From NCBI RefSeq assembly GCF_000025965.1, contig NC_006513.1, forward strand, positions 558,001-622,000: a stretch of 64,000 nucleotides of DNA, read 5' to 3'. Under the pieces are notes generated by a model. That model was not told where the DNA came from. It saw only the letters and a list, made by a program, of their open reading frames with translations, and made no database searches. The position numbers and the translations under genes are program-made. Position 1 is the stretch's first letter. The number at the start of each line of letters is the position of its first letter. This document shows positions 46,513 through 56,396 of the stretch, piece after piece. The DNA is from Aromatoleum aromaticum EbN1. Lineage in GTDB: Bacteria; Pseudomonadota; Gammaproteobacteria; Burkholderiales; Rhodocyclaceae.

Positions 46513-47595
46513 GTGGAACGTCGAAAATTTCTCAGAAGCGCAGGCCTCGCCGGAGTGCTCGCCGGAGGCAGCGCACCGGCGATCGTCCATGCGCAGGAGA
46601 ACATCCGCTGGCGCCTCGCGTCGAGCTTCCCGAAGTCGCTCGACACGCTGATCGGCGCCGCCGAAACTTTCGCGAAGAACGTCGCCGAATCGACCGGCGG
46701 CAAGTTCACCGTCACGGTGCATGCCGCCGGCGAACTGGTGCCCGCTTTCGGCGTCGTCGATGCGCTGCAGCAGGGCTCGATCGAGTGCGCCAACACCGCG
46801 CCCTATTATTTCTTCGGCAAGGACGAAGCGTTCGCGTTCGATTGTGCGATCCCGTTCGGCATGAACGCGCGCCAGCTCACGGCATGGATGTATGAGGGCA
46901 ATGGCCAGAAGCTGCTGCGCGAGTTCTATGCACCCTACAACATCGTCAGCCTGCCGATGGGCAACACCGGCGCGCAGATGGGCGGCTGGTATCGCAAGGA
47001 AATCAAGTCCGTCGCCGACTTCGACGGCATGAAGATCCGCATCGGTGGCTTCGGCGGGCGCGTGCTGGCAAAACTCGGCGTGGTGTCGCAGAACATTCCG
47101 GCCGGCGAGATCTACTCGGCGCTGGAAAAAGGCACGATCGACGCAACCGAGTTCGTCGGCCCGCACGACGACCTCAAACTCGGCCTGCACCGGGTCGCAC
47201 CGTATTACTACTACCCGGCGTGGTGGGAAGGCAGCGCACAGACCACGCTGTACATCAACGCGAAGGCCTTCAACGGGCTGTCGAACGAGTACAAGTCGAT
47301 CGTGCGCCAGGCGGCATCGGATTCGCACGTGGTGACTCAGGCCCGTTACGATGCCCGCAACCCCGCAGCGCTCAAGCAGCTGATTGCGGAAGGCGCCAAG
47401 CTCAAGCGGCTGCCCAAGGATGTCATGGACGCCGCGTTCAAGGCGTCGCGCGAAGTCTATGCCGAGTTGAACGACAAGAACCCGGCGTGGAAGAAGATCT
47501 ACGCGGACTACTCGCGCTTCATGCAGGCGCAGTACCAATGGACGCCGCTCGCCGAAGGCAGCTACGACCAGTACATGGCCGCGCAGAAGCTGTAA
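46513..47595 (+). CDS. TRAP transporter periplasmic substrate-binding protein (DctP family), copy 1
   Basis: A 360-residue solute-binding protein with a Tat-like signal (ERRKFLRSAGLAGVLA) rather than a Sec signal. The DctP fold has WRLASSFPKSLDTL, the ligand-contact arginine block GGWYRKEIKSVADFDGMKIRIGG (in part), and PAWWEGSA. Tat-dependent TRAP proteins of this group (TakP-like) bind 2-oxo or aromatic carboxylates; the ligand here is unknown. The GTG start has AAGGAGAGG just upstream. It is followed by a second, closely similar gene. Confidence 0.88.
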   Translation: MERRKFLRSAGLAGVLAGGSAPAIVHAQENIRWRLASSFPKSLDTLIGAAETFAKNVAESTGGKFTVTVHAAGELVPAFGVVDALQQGSIECANTAPYYFFGKDEAFAFDCAIPFGMNARQLTAWMYEGNGQKLLREFYAPYNIVSLPMGNTGAQMGGWYRKEIKSVADFDGMKIRIGGFGGRVLAKLGVVSQNIPAGEIYSALEKGTIDATEFVGPHDDLKLGLHRVAPYYYYPAWWEGSAQTTLYINAKAFNGLSNEYKSIVRQAASDSHVVTQARYDARNPAALKQLIAEGAKLKRLPKDVMDAAFKASREVYAELNDKNPAWKKIYADYSRFMQAQYQWTPLAEGSYDQYMAAQKL

Positions 47596-47827
47596 CGAGC
47601 CCGTGGGAGCGCCCGCCGGCAGCAACACCGGGGCCGCTTCCGGAAAGTCCCTTTCCGCCCACCCACAGTCCGGCGGACAGCACTGTCGCACTTGCGCAGC
47701 CGCAGCCGTACGCTCCCTTCCGGCCCGGCAGAAACACCGCATATTAGGGTTTCCCGCGAATTTCGCCGCCGCGCGAACCCTTGTACTCTCAGCGCCATTC
47801 CAACAACGGAAGGCCAAGGGAGACATC

Positions 47828-48910
47828 GTGGAACGTCGTTCATTTCTCAAGAATGCAGGTATCGCCGGAGTCCTCGCTGCCGGTTCCGCCCCCGCCATCA
47901 TCCACGCGCAGCAGAACCTGCGCTGGCGCCTGGCGTCGAGTTTCCCGAAGTCGCTGGAAACGCTCTTCGGCGGGGCCGAGACTTTTGCGAAGAACGTCAC
48001 CGAAGCCACCGGTGGAAAATTCACGGTGAGCGTTCATGCGGCGGGCGAACTCGTCCCCGCTTTCGGCGTCGTCGATGCGATCCAGCAGGACACGATCGAA
48101 TGCGCACACACGGCCCCGTATTACTTCTTTGGCAAGGACGAAGCTTTCGCGCTCGACTGCGCTATCCCGTTCGGCATGAACTCCCGGCAACAGACCGCGT
48201 GGATGTACGAAGGCAACGGCCTGAAGCTGATGCGGGAATTCTATGCCAACTACAACATCATCAATTTCCCGATGGGCAATTCGGGCGCGCAGATGGGCGG
48301 CTGGTACCGCAAGGAAATCAAGTCGCTAGCCGACGTGAACGGTCTGAAGATGCGCATCGGGGGTTTCGGCGGGCGCGTGCTGGCAAAGCTCGGCGCAGTG
48401 CCGCAGAACATTCCCGCAGCGGAAATCTACCAGTCGCTCGAGAAAGGCACCGTGGATGCCGCGGAATGGATCGGACCGTATGACGACCTGAAGCTGGGCC
48501 TGCACAAGGTCGCCAAGAACTACTATTACCCGGCGTGGTGGGAAGGCAGCACGCAGTTCTCGGTGCTGATCAATACGAAAGCGTTCAACGGACTGTCGAA
48601 CGAATACAAGTCGATCGTGCGCCAGGCCGCCTCCGATGCGCACGTCAAGGTTCAGGCGACTTACGACGGGCGCAACCCGACGGCGCTCAAGCAACTGATC
48701 GCCGAAGGCGCGAAGCTCAGCCGCCTGCCGAAGGAAGTGATGGACGCGGCGTTCAAGGCGTCGCGCGAAGTCTATGCCGAGCTGAACGACAAGAACCCGA
48801 ACTGGAAGAAAATCTACGCCGACTACTCGCGCTTCGAGGCCGACGCGTATCAGTGGGAAGGCATCGCCGAAGGCAGCTACGACCAGTACATGTCCGCACA
48901 GAAACTCTGA
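47828..48910 (+). CDS. TRAP transporter periplasmic substrate-binding protein (DctP family), copy 2
   Basis: A 360-residue paralogue of copy 1, identical in length and alignable by eye without gaps through nearly the whole sequence. It again has a GTG start, a Tat-like ERRSFLKNAGIAGVLA signal and an AAGGGAGA ribosome binding site. Differences cluster around positions lining the binding cleft (for example DATEFVGPHDD versus DAAEWIGPYDD). The two copies therefore arose by tandem duplication and may bind different ligands for one shared permease. A 232-bp gap separates them. Confidence 0.88.
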   Translation: MERRSFLKNAGIAGVLAAGSAPAIIHAQQNLRWRLASSFPKSLETLFGGAETFAKNVTEATGGKFTVSVHAAGELVPAFGVVDAIQQDTIECAHTAPYYFFGKDEAFALDCAIPFGMNSRQQTAWMYEGNGLKLMREFYANYNIINFPMGNSGAQMGGWYRKEIKSLADVNGLKMRIGGFGGRVLAKLGAVPQNIPAAEIYQSLEKGTVDAAEWIGPYDDLKLGLHKVAKNYYYPAWWEGSTQFSVLINTKAFNGLSNEYKSIVRQAASDAHVKVQATYDGRNPTALKQLIAEGAKLSRLPKEVMDAAFKASREVYAELNDKNPNWKKIYADYSRFEADAYQWEGIAEGSYDQYMSAQKL

Positions 48911-49066
48911 TCTGCATCAGGCACGGCCCCCGCCGGGGCCCTGCCGCTTCCCCCCGCCGAAGGCGGCGCTGTAGCATCCCGCTGGAAGCATCCAATTGTC
49001 GCGCCAGACGCGGTCCCCTGCAGGGTGCCGCTCGCGCCACCTCCCTCCGTTCAGGCGAATTACCCG

Positions 49067-49675
49067 ATGGGAACTCTGCTCAAGTTGTCGCACCTCATCG
49101 ACGCGTTCAGCCGCTTCATCGGCAAGTCGATCATCTGGCTGGTGCTGGCCGCAACGCTGATCAGCGCCGCCAACGCCGTCGCCCGCAAGGCTTTCAGCAT
49201 CGGCTCGAACGCGTTTCTCGAAATCCAGTGGTACCTGTTCGCCGCAGTGTTCATGCTCGGCGCCGGCTATGCATTTCTGCAGAACGCGCATGTGCGCATC
49301 GACGTCATCGCGAACAAGATGAGCAGTCGAATGCGCAACTACGTGGACGTCTTCGGAATCATCGTCTTCCTGCTGCCGCTGTGCTACTTCATGATCAGCT
49401 TCTCGTGGCCGGTCGTGCACGGCGCCTACGTGTCCGGCGAGATGTCCTCCAACGCCGGCGGCCTGATCCGCTGGCCCGTCTACGCGCTGGTTCCCGTCGG
49501 CTTCGCGCTGCTCGGGCTGCAGGCCGTCTCCGAACTGATCAAGCGCGTCGCCTTTCTGACCGGCCGCGGCCCGGACCCGCTGGCCACCGCCGGACATGAC
49601 GAAACGAAGAACCACATCCACGCCGCCGTCGGCGACACCTCCGAGGCCAACGCTGCCGGCGAGTCCCAAAAATGA
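49067..49675 (+). CDS. TRAP transporter small permease (DctQ family)
   Basis: A 202-residue membrane protein with four helices (about 25-45, 60-80, 103-123, 140-165), including EIQWYLFAAVFMLGAGYAF and HVRIDVIANKMSSRMRNYVD, the normal DctQ blocks. A longer hydrophilic C-tail is present. The ATG MGTLLKLSHLI was chosen; an upstream GTG is possible. Its stop overlaps the dctM ATG (ATGA), so the two permease subunits are translationally coupled. Confidence 0.9.
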   Translation: MGTLLKLSHLIDAFSRFIGKSIIWLVLAATLISAANAVARKAFSIGSNAFLEIQWYLFAAVFMLGAGYAFLQNAHVRIDVIANKMSSRMRNYVDVFGIIVFLLPLCYFMISFSWPVVHGAYVSGEMSSNAGGLIRWPVYALVPVGFALLGLQAVSELIKRVAFLTGRGPDPLATAGHDETKNHIHAAVGDTSEANAAGESQK

Positions 49676-51363
49676 TTGAATTCGTCTCCGCCAACATCGC
49701 CCCGATCATGTTCGGGGTCATCATCTTCTTCCTGCTTTCCGGCTTCCCGGTCGCATTTTCCCTTTCGGCTTGCGGGCTGTTCTTCGGCTTCGTCGGCCTC
49801 GAACTCGGCCTGATTCCCGCCGCCCTGTTCCAGGCGCTGCCGCTGCGGGTGTTCGGCATCATGCAGAACGACACGCTGCTGGCGATCCCGTTCTTCACGC
49901 TGATGGGCCTGATCCTCGAACGAAGCGGCATGGCCGAGGATCTGCTCGAGACGGTCGGACAGGTGTTCGGCCCGATCCGCGGCGGCCTCGCCTTCGCGGT
50001 GATCTTCGTCGGCGCGCTGCTCGCGGCGACGACTGGCGTCGTCGCCGCGTCGGTGATCTCGATGGGCCTGATTTCGCTGCCGATCATGCTGCGCTACGGT
50101 TACAGCCGCCCGGTCGCGGCCGGAGTCATCACCGCCTCCGGCACACTCGCGCAGGCGATTCCGCCGTCGCTGGTGCTGATCGTCATGGCCGACCAGCTTG
50201 GCCGCAGCGTCGGCGACATGTACAAGGGGGCGATGATCCCGGCGCTGATGCTCGTCGGGCTCTACGCACTGTTCATCGTCGGGCTGGCGATCTTCAAGCC
50301 CAAAATGGTGCCCGCCCTGCCGCCCGAGGCGCTCACCTACCGGGAGCCCAACGGCAGTTCCGGCATGCCCTCGCTCGGCGTCCTGCTCGTCCTGGTCACC
50401 GGCATTTCAGTCGCGCTGGGCAAGTACTATGGCGAAGTCCTGAGCTTCATGGAGGGCCAGCCGGTGCCGCAGCCGGCTCTCGACGAAACAATCGTCGTCG
50501 CGATGACTTTCGGCACCCTCTTGGCGCTGCTTCTCGCCGTCCTGAACCGCATCTTCCGGCTCGGCCTGCTGTCGCGCATCGCCGAACGCGTGACCTTCGT
50601 GCTGATCCCGCCGCTGACGCTGATCTTCCTCGTGCTCGGCACGATCTTCCTCGGGGTCGCGACGCCGACCGAAGGCGGCGCGATGGGGGCAGTCGGCGCG
50701 CTGGCGATGGCAGTGTCGCGTCGCCGGCTCGATTTCAGGACGCTGCTTCAGGCGCTCGAAGCGACCTCGCGGCTGTCGATCTTCGTACTCTTCATCCTCG
50801 TCGGGTCGACGATCTTCAGCTTTGTGTTCACCGCGGTCGACGGCCAGATCTGGGTCGAACACCTGTTCGACCGGCTACCCGGCGGGCAGCTCGGCTTCCT
50901 GCTGTTTGTCAACACGGTGATCTTCTTCCTCGGTTGCTTCATCGACTTCTTCGAGATCGCGTTCATCCTGCTGCCGCTGCTCGGACCTGTCGCCGAAAAC
51001 ATGGGCATCGACCTGATCTGGTTCGGCGTGATCATCGCGATCAACCTGCAGACCTCGTTCCTGACGCCGCCGTTCGGCTTCGCGCTGTTCTACCTGCGCA
51101 GCGTCGCGCCGGTCGCCTCGTACCCCGATCGCGTCACCGGCAAGCGCATCGAGGGCGTCAAGACCGGCGACATCTATCGCGGATCGATTGCGTTCGTCAT
51201 CATCCAGCTGATCATGGTGGGCCTCATCATCGGCTTCCCGCAGCTGGTGACCGGCGGTCTCGATGACGCCGTCAAGATCGATCTCGACACCATCCAGATC
51301 CAGCAACCACCGGGCGGTGCCGGCGGCTGGGGCGACAACGGGGGCGGCGACGCATGGAAATGA
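49672..51363 (+). CDS. TRAP transporter large permease (DctM family), extended form
   Basis: A 563-residue permease with a dozen or more helices. Typical DctM blocks are IPFFTLMGLILERSGMAEDLLE, GGLAFAVIFVGALLAATTGVVAA, GTLAQAIPPSLVLIVMAD and ATPTEGGAMGAVGAL. It is about 130 residues longer than the common 425-residue form because of extra loops in the middle and a glycine-rich C-tail. Transport is driven by a sodium or proton gradient. It overlaps dctQ by 4 nt and the following phosphatase gene by 10 nt. Confidence 0.9.
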   Translation: MIEFVSANIAPIMFGVIIFFLLSGFPVAFSLSACGLFFGFVGLELGLIPAALFQALPLRVFGIMQNDTLLAIPFFTLMGLILERSGMAEDLLETVGQVFGPIRGGLAFAVIFVGALLAATTGVVAASVISMGLISLPIMLRYGYSRPVAAGVITASGTLAQAIPPSLVLIVMADQLGRSVGDMYKGAMIPALMLVGLYALFIVGLAIFKPKMVPALPPEALTYREPNGSSGMPSLGVLLVLVTGISVALGKYYGEVLSFMEGQPVPQPALDETIVVAMTFGTLLALLLAVLNRIFRLGLLSRIAERVTFVLIPPLTLIFLVLGTIFLGVATPTEGGAMGAVGALAMAVSRRRLDFRTLLQALEATSRLSIFVLFILVGSTIFSFVFTAVDGQIWVEHLFDRLPGGQLGFLLFVNTVIFFLGCFIDFFEIAFILLPLLGPVAENMGIDLIWFGVIIAINLQTSFLTPPFGFALFYLRSVAPVASYPDRVTGKRIEGVKTGDIYRGSIAFVIIQLIMVGLIIGFPQLVTGGLDDAVKIDLDTIQIQQPPGGAGGWGDNGGGDAWK

Positions 51364-52004
51364 CGACTCCGACGCGGCTATGCCTGGTCCGACACGGCGA
51401 GACCGCGTGGAACGCGGAAAGACGTCTGCAGGGACACCTGGACGTGCCGCTCAATGAAATCGGTCACATCCAGGCCGAAGCGACTGCCGCAAGCCTCGCC
51501 GGACACCGCTTCACCGCGCTCTACTGCAGCGACCTGCGTCGCGCGCAGCAAACCGCGGCGGCGGCGGGCCGCACGCTCGGGTTCGAGGCGACGCTCGAAC
51601 CCGAACTGCGCGAACGGCACTACGGGGTATTCCAGGGCCTCACCTACGACGAAGCCCGCGAGCGGTTCCCGCAGGACTACGCGCGCTTCCACGCCCGCGA
51701 CCCCGACTTCGCCTTTTGCGGCGACGGCGAGAGCCTCCGCGCTTTCGCGGCGCGCGTCCACCGCGCCCTCGAACGTATCGTCGTCCGTCATGCAGGCCGG
51801 CAGGCGCTGGTCGTCACGCACGGCGGCGTGCTCGACATCGCCCATCGCCTTGCGGCGGGCAAGGCGCTCGACGCGCCGCGCGACTTCACGATTCCGAACG
51901 CCGCGCTCAACTGGATCGAGTTCGACGGCCGCCGCTGGCACCTTCTCGCGTGGGCCGATCAGGCTCACCTGGCAGCCGCCCGCGACGAACTGCCGAACAC
52001 CTGA
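51354..52004 (+). CDS. Histidine phosphatase family protein (GpmB/CobC-like)
   Basis: A 216-residue enzyme of the phosphoglycerate-mutase-like branch. The RHGE motif is in CLVRHGETAWNAERRLQGHLDVPL; the second Arg is in SDLRRAQQTA, with ERHYGVFQGLTYDEA and the second His in LVVTHGGVLDIAHRL. Candidates are broad-specificity phosphatase or alpha-ribazole phosphatase; the substrate is not fixed by motif. It overlaps the dctM 3' end by 10 nt, so it is probably expressed with the transporter. Confidence 0.83.
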   Translation: MEMTTPTRLCLVRHGETAWNAERRLQGHLDVPLNEIGHIQAEATAASLAGHRFTALYCSDLRRAQQTAAAAGRTLGFEATLEPELRERHYGVFQGLTYDEARERFPQDYARFHARDPDFAFCGDGESLRAFAARVHRALERIVVRHAGRQALVVTHGGVLDIAHRLAAGKALDAPRDFTIPNAALNWIEFDGRRWHLLAWADQAHLAAARDELPNT

Positions 52005-52131
52005 CGTCACGTTCGGCACACGCGTCTGCAAGAGATGTCCGCGCCGCTGCGGGCGAACGCTTGCCCCACCATGGCCGCTTGCGGTGCGTGCTAATATCCG
52101 CTTTTAAAACCAATCGCTTCGAGTCCGTCTC

Positions 52132-53382
<1,251 letters not shown>

Positions 53383-53475
53383 GCGATTGCGCCTGGGCCG
53401 CGAGCACGTGCCGGCGCATGACAGCGGCTTTTCGCCGGCTGTTCGGACCGGCGCCGCAGTGTCCCGGCGCCGATC

Positions 53476-53991
53476 GTGAAGTGCCCTTTCTGTGGCGACC
53501 CGAACACCCAGGTCGCCGACACGCGTGAGAACGAAGGCGGCGAAGTGGTTCGCCGCCGGCGACGGTGTCCGAAGTGCGACAAGCGCTTCACGACGTACGA
53601 GCGCATCGACCTGAAGATGCCGCACATCGTCAAACGCAATGGCAACCGCAGCGAGTTCGAGCACGACAAGCTTGCCGGCAGCATGAAACTCGCGTTGCGC
53701 AAGCGCCCGGTCACGCTCGAAGCGCTGGACGCGGCGGTCGACCGCATCGAGGCGAAACTGCTGGCTCTCGGCGAACAGGAAGTGCCGAGCGAGAAAGTCG
53801 GCGAACTCGTCATGCGTGAACTCAAGAAGCTCGACAAGGTCGCCTACATCCGTTTTGCCTCGGTTTATCGCAACTTCGCCGACGTCGACGAGTTCGCTGA
53901 GGTGATTCGCGAAGTCAAGGCGCGCCCCAAACGCAATCGTCCCGCAGAACCCCCGGAACCGACCTCCGAGAATGACCTATTCCGAAGCTGA
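53476..53991 (+). CDS. nrdR: Transcriptional repressor NrdR
   Basis: A 171-residue nucleotide-sensing repressor of ribonucleotide reductase genes. The zinc ribbon has [13 protein letters not shown] and [10 protein letters not shown], followed by an ATP-cone ([19 protein letters not shown], then [17 protein letters not shown]). The GTG start is required to include the first zinc cysteines. It overlaps ribD by 20 nt. Confidence 0.95.
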   Translation: MKCPFCGDPNTQVADTRENEGGEVVRRRRRCPKCDKRFTTYERIDLKMPHIVKRNGNRSEFEHDKLAGSMKLALRKRPVTLEALDAAVDRIEAKLLALGEQEVPSEKVGELVMRELKKLDKVAYIRFASVYRNFADVDEFAEVIREVKARPKRNRPAEPPEPTSENDLFRS

Positions 53992-55072
53992 CCATGTCGC
54001 GATGGCCCGCGCACTGCAACTGGCCGAGCGCGGACTCGAGACAACGACGCCGAACCCGCGGGTCGGCTGCGTCCTGATGAAGGAAGGCAGCATTGTCGGC
54101 GAAGGCTGGCATCGGCGCGCCGGCGAACCGCACGCCGAAGTCATCGCGCTGCGCGCCGCCGGCGACACGGCGCGCGGCGCGACCGCCTACGTGACGCTCG
54201 AACCCTGCACCCATCACGGGCGCACTCCCCCGTGTGCCGACGCGCTGATCGCCGCCGGCGTCACGCGCGTCGTCGCGGCGATGGAAGATCCGAATCCGCT
54301 CGTCGCCGGCACCGGAGTGGGCCGCCTTCGCGCGGCGGGCCTCGCCGTCACCACGGGCCTGCTCGCGAGCGACGCGCACGAACTCAATATCGGCTTCGTG
54401 TCCCGCATGACACGGGGACGCCCGTGGGTGCGGCTGAAAACCGCGAGCACCCTCGACGGCAAGACCGCGCTGAACAATGGCGTCAGCCAGTGGATCACCG
54501 CGGACGCGGCGCGGCGCGACGGACATCGCTGGCGCGCGCGCGCGTGCGCGGTGCTCACCGGCATCGGCACCGTGCGGGAGGACGATCCGCAGCTTACCGT
54601 GCGAGCGGTGCCGTGCGAGCGCCAGCCGCTGCGGGTGCTCGTCGACGCGCGGCTCGACATCCCCCTGTCGGCGAAACTGCTGCAGGGAGGGGGCTGCCTG
54701 ATCGCTACTGCCATCGAGGACTGCGAGAAAAGCGCGGCGCTGGCGGCACTCGGTGCCGAAGTCGTCGTGCTGCCGAATGGCCGGGGGAAAGTCGATCTGC
54801 CGAGCCTGATGCGCGAACTCGGTGACCGCGGCATCAACGAAGTGCATGTCGAAGCGGGACTCAAGCTCAACGGTTCGTTGCTGCGCGAGAACTGCGTCGA
54901 CGAACTGTTGCTCTACGTCGCGCCAATGCTGGTCGGCGACGCCGCCCAGGGACTGTTCAACCTGCCTGAACTCGTGCAACTCGACCGCGCGATACGGCTG
55001 CAATGGCGCGACGTCCGCTTCATCGGCGGAGATCTTCGCGTGCTCGCTCGTCCACTGAAAGCCGGAACCTGA
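53972..55072 (+). CDS. ribD: Riboflavin biosynthesis deaminase/reductase RibD
   Basis: A 366-residue bifunctional enzyme. The N-terminal deaminase (about 1-145) has HAEVIAL and the zinc site [12 protein letters not shown]. The C-terminal reductase (about 150-366) starts [18 protein letters not shown] and ends in [12 protein letters not shown] and YVAPMLVGD. It carries out the second and third steps of flavin synthesis. It overlaps nrdR by 20 nt in another frame. Confidence 0.95.
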   Translation: MTYSEADHVAMARALQLAERGLETTTPNPRVGCVLMKEGSIVGEGWHRRAGEPHAEVIALRAAGDTARGATAYVTLEPCTHHGRTPPCADALIAAGVTRVVAAMEDPNPLVAGTGVGRLRAAGLAVTTGLLASDAHELNIGFVSRMTRGRPWVRLKTASTLDGKTALNNGVSQWITADAARRDGHRWRARACAVLTGIGTVREDDPQLTVRAVPCERQPLRVLVDARLDIPLSAKLLQGGGCLIATAIEDCEKSAALAALGAEVVVLPNGRGKVDLPSLMRELGDRGINEVHVEAGLKLNGSLLRENCVDELLLYVAPMLVGDAAQGLFNLPELVQLDRAIRLQWRDVRFIGGDLRVLARPLKAGT

Positions 55073-55090
55073 AGCGGGTCGCCCGGGAAC

Positions 55091-55846
55091 TCAGTCATCC
55101 CGGCCGGCGCACACTTCACAGGCCGGATCGCGACCGAGCAGGACGCTGCGCCATTCCATCGCGAGGCCGTCGAGCAGCAGCAGGCGGCCGTCGAGCGAAG
55201 TGCCGCAGCCGATCAGAAGCTTCAGCGCCTCGGCCGCTTGCGTCGCACCGATGATGCCGGTGAGCGGTGCGAACACGCCCATCACGGCGCAACGCACTTC
55301 GTCCACATCCTGGCCTTCGGGAAACAGGCAATGGTAGCAGGGGCTGTCGGATTGGCGCAGGTCGAAGACTGAAACCTGCCCGTCGAAGCGGATCGCCGCG
55401 CCCGAGACGAGCGGCTTGCGAAAGCGGACGCAGGCACGATTGATCGCGTGCCGGGTGGCGAAATTGTCGGAACAGTCGAGCACCAGGTCCGCCGCAGCGA
55501 CCTGTTCGTCGAGCGCAGCTCCATCGAGGCGCACCGCGAGCGGCTCGATCCGCGCCTGCGGGTTGAGCCGGAGCAGCGTGTCGCGCCCCGACTCGACCTT
55601 CAGGCGTCCCACCCCTTCGGCGGTGTGCAGGATCTGGCGCTGCAGATTCGTCAGATCGACGGTATCCCCATCGCACAGCACCACGGTCCCGACTCCGGCT
55701 GCGGCAAGATACATCGCCGCCGGCGAGCCGAGCCCTCCGGCCCCGATCACCAGCACTCGCGACGCGAGAATCGCCTCCTGCCCCTCGACGCCGATTTCGG
55801 GCAGCAGGATATGCCGGCTGTAGCGCAAAAGCTGGTCGTCATTCAT
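55091..55846 (-). CDS. moeB: HesA/MoeB/ThiF family sulfur-carrier adenylyltransferase
   Basis: A 251-residue E1-like enzyme that adenylates the C-terminal glycine of MoaD- or ThiS-type proteins. The nucleotide motif is VLVIGAGGLGSPAAMYLAAAGVG (in part), then D..DLTNLQRQIL and LDCSDNFATRHAINRAC. The zinc cysteines are in CYHCLF and CEVCAG. Whether it serves molybdopterin (MoeB) or thiazole (ThiF) synthesis is not resolved. It is convergent with ribD. Confidence 0.88.
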   Translation of the reverse strand: MNDDQLLRYSRHILLPEIGVEGQEAILASRVLVIGAGGLGSPAAMYLAAAGVGTVVLCDGDTVDLTNLQRQILHTAEGVGRLKVESGRDTLLRLNPQARIEPLAVRLDGAALDEQVAAADLVLDCSDNFATRHAINRACVRFRKPLVSGAAIRFDGQVSVFDLRQSDSPCYHCLFPEGQDVDEVRCAVMGVFAPLTGIIGATQAAEALKLLIGCGTSLDGRLLLLDGLAMEWRSVLLGRDPACEVCAGRDD

Positions 55847-55926
55847 CGGAGAGAAAAACCCGGGAGAGGCGGAAGCGCCGGCATGGAAAAGGAAAGGGCC
55901 TGGGGAAGGAACCTGGGGAACCCGGC

Positions 55927-56376
55927 CTACTTGTATTCACGGAATTCCAGCGGTGTGTCGTCGTGGTCGCCGTGGAGGTGATGGTCATACGCCGTCACGT
56001 AGACTTCGTTCGATTTCTTGATCAGCCGCTCAGGCGAGCCGAGATTGTGCCGCTGCGTTTCCTCGCAAAAATAAACGAAAGTCCGCACCAGCCGCCAGTA
56101 AAGCGCGCCGTCGAGGTGAAAACCGGCCTCGGACAACGCGCTCTCGACCATTTCGAGCGAAAACTCGAGCACCGAATAGGAGACCACCAGCGACAGCGGA
56201 TGTTCACCGGACGAAACCCGCAACCCCTTGAACATCTGCAGCGAGCGCATCGCCTGCGCGACCTGGCCGGGGGGCAGGGATGCGAAACGGATTTCCCGCT
56301 GCTTCTCCAGCCCGGTTCCGGCAACCGGGTGGTCATGATGCCTGCCGGCCAGCTTGTAGGCAGTCTCCCGACGCAT
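55927..56376 (-). CDS. Conserved hypothetical protein (149 aa), not recognised
   Basis: A 149-residue soluble protein starting MRRETAYKLAGRHHDHP and ending in a histidine/aspartate-rich tail (AYDHHLHGDHDDTPL). It has no signal peptide or membrane segment. The histidine clusters at both ends could bind metal. The ATG was chosen over an adjacent GTG because AAGGAG is correctly spaced. It lies 20 bp behind ctpA on the same strand and may share its transcript. Confidence 0.6.
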   Translation of the reverse strand: MRRETAYKLAGRHHDHPVAGTGLEKQREIRFASLPPGQVAQAMRSLQMFKGLRVSSGEHPLSLVVSYSVLEFSLEMVESALSEAGFHLDGALYWRLVRTFVYFCEETQRHNLGSPERLIKKSNEVYVTAYDHHLHGDHDDTPLEFREYK

Positions 56377-56396
56377 CACCTCTCCTTATTGCGCTT

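Noticed and set aside
47596-47827. Possible small gene between the two DctP copies
   Set aside because: Frames are short, lack a ribosome binding site and have no recognisable composition; treated as an intergenic gap.
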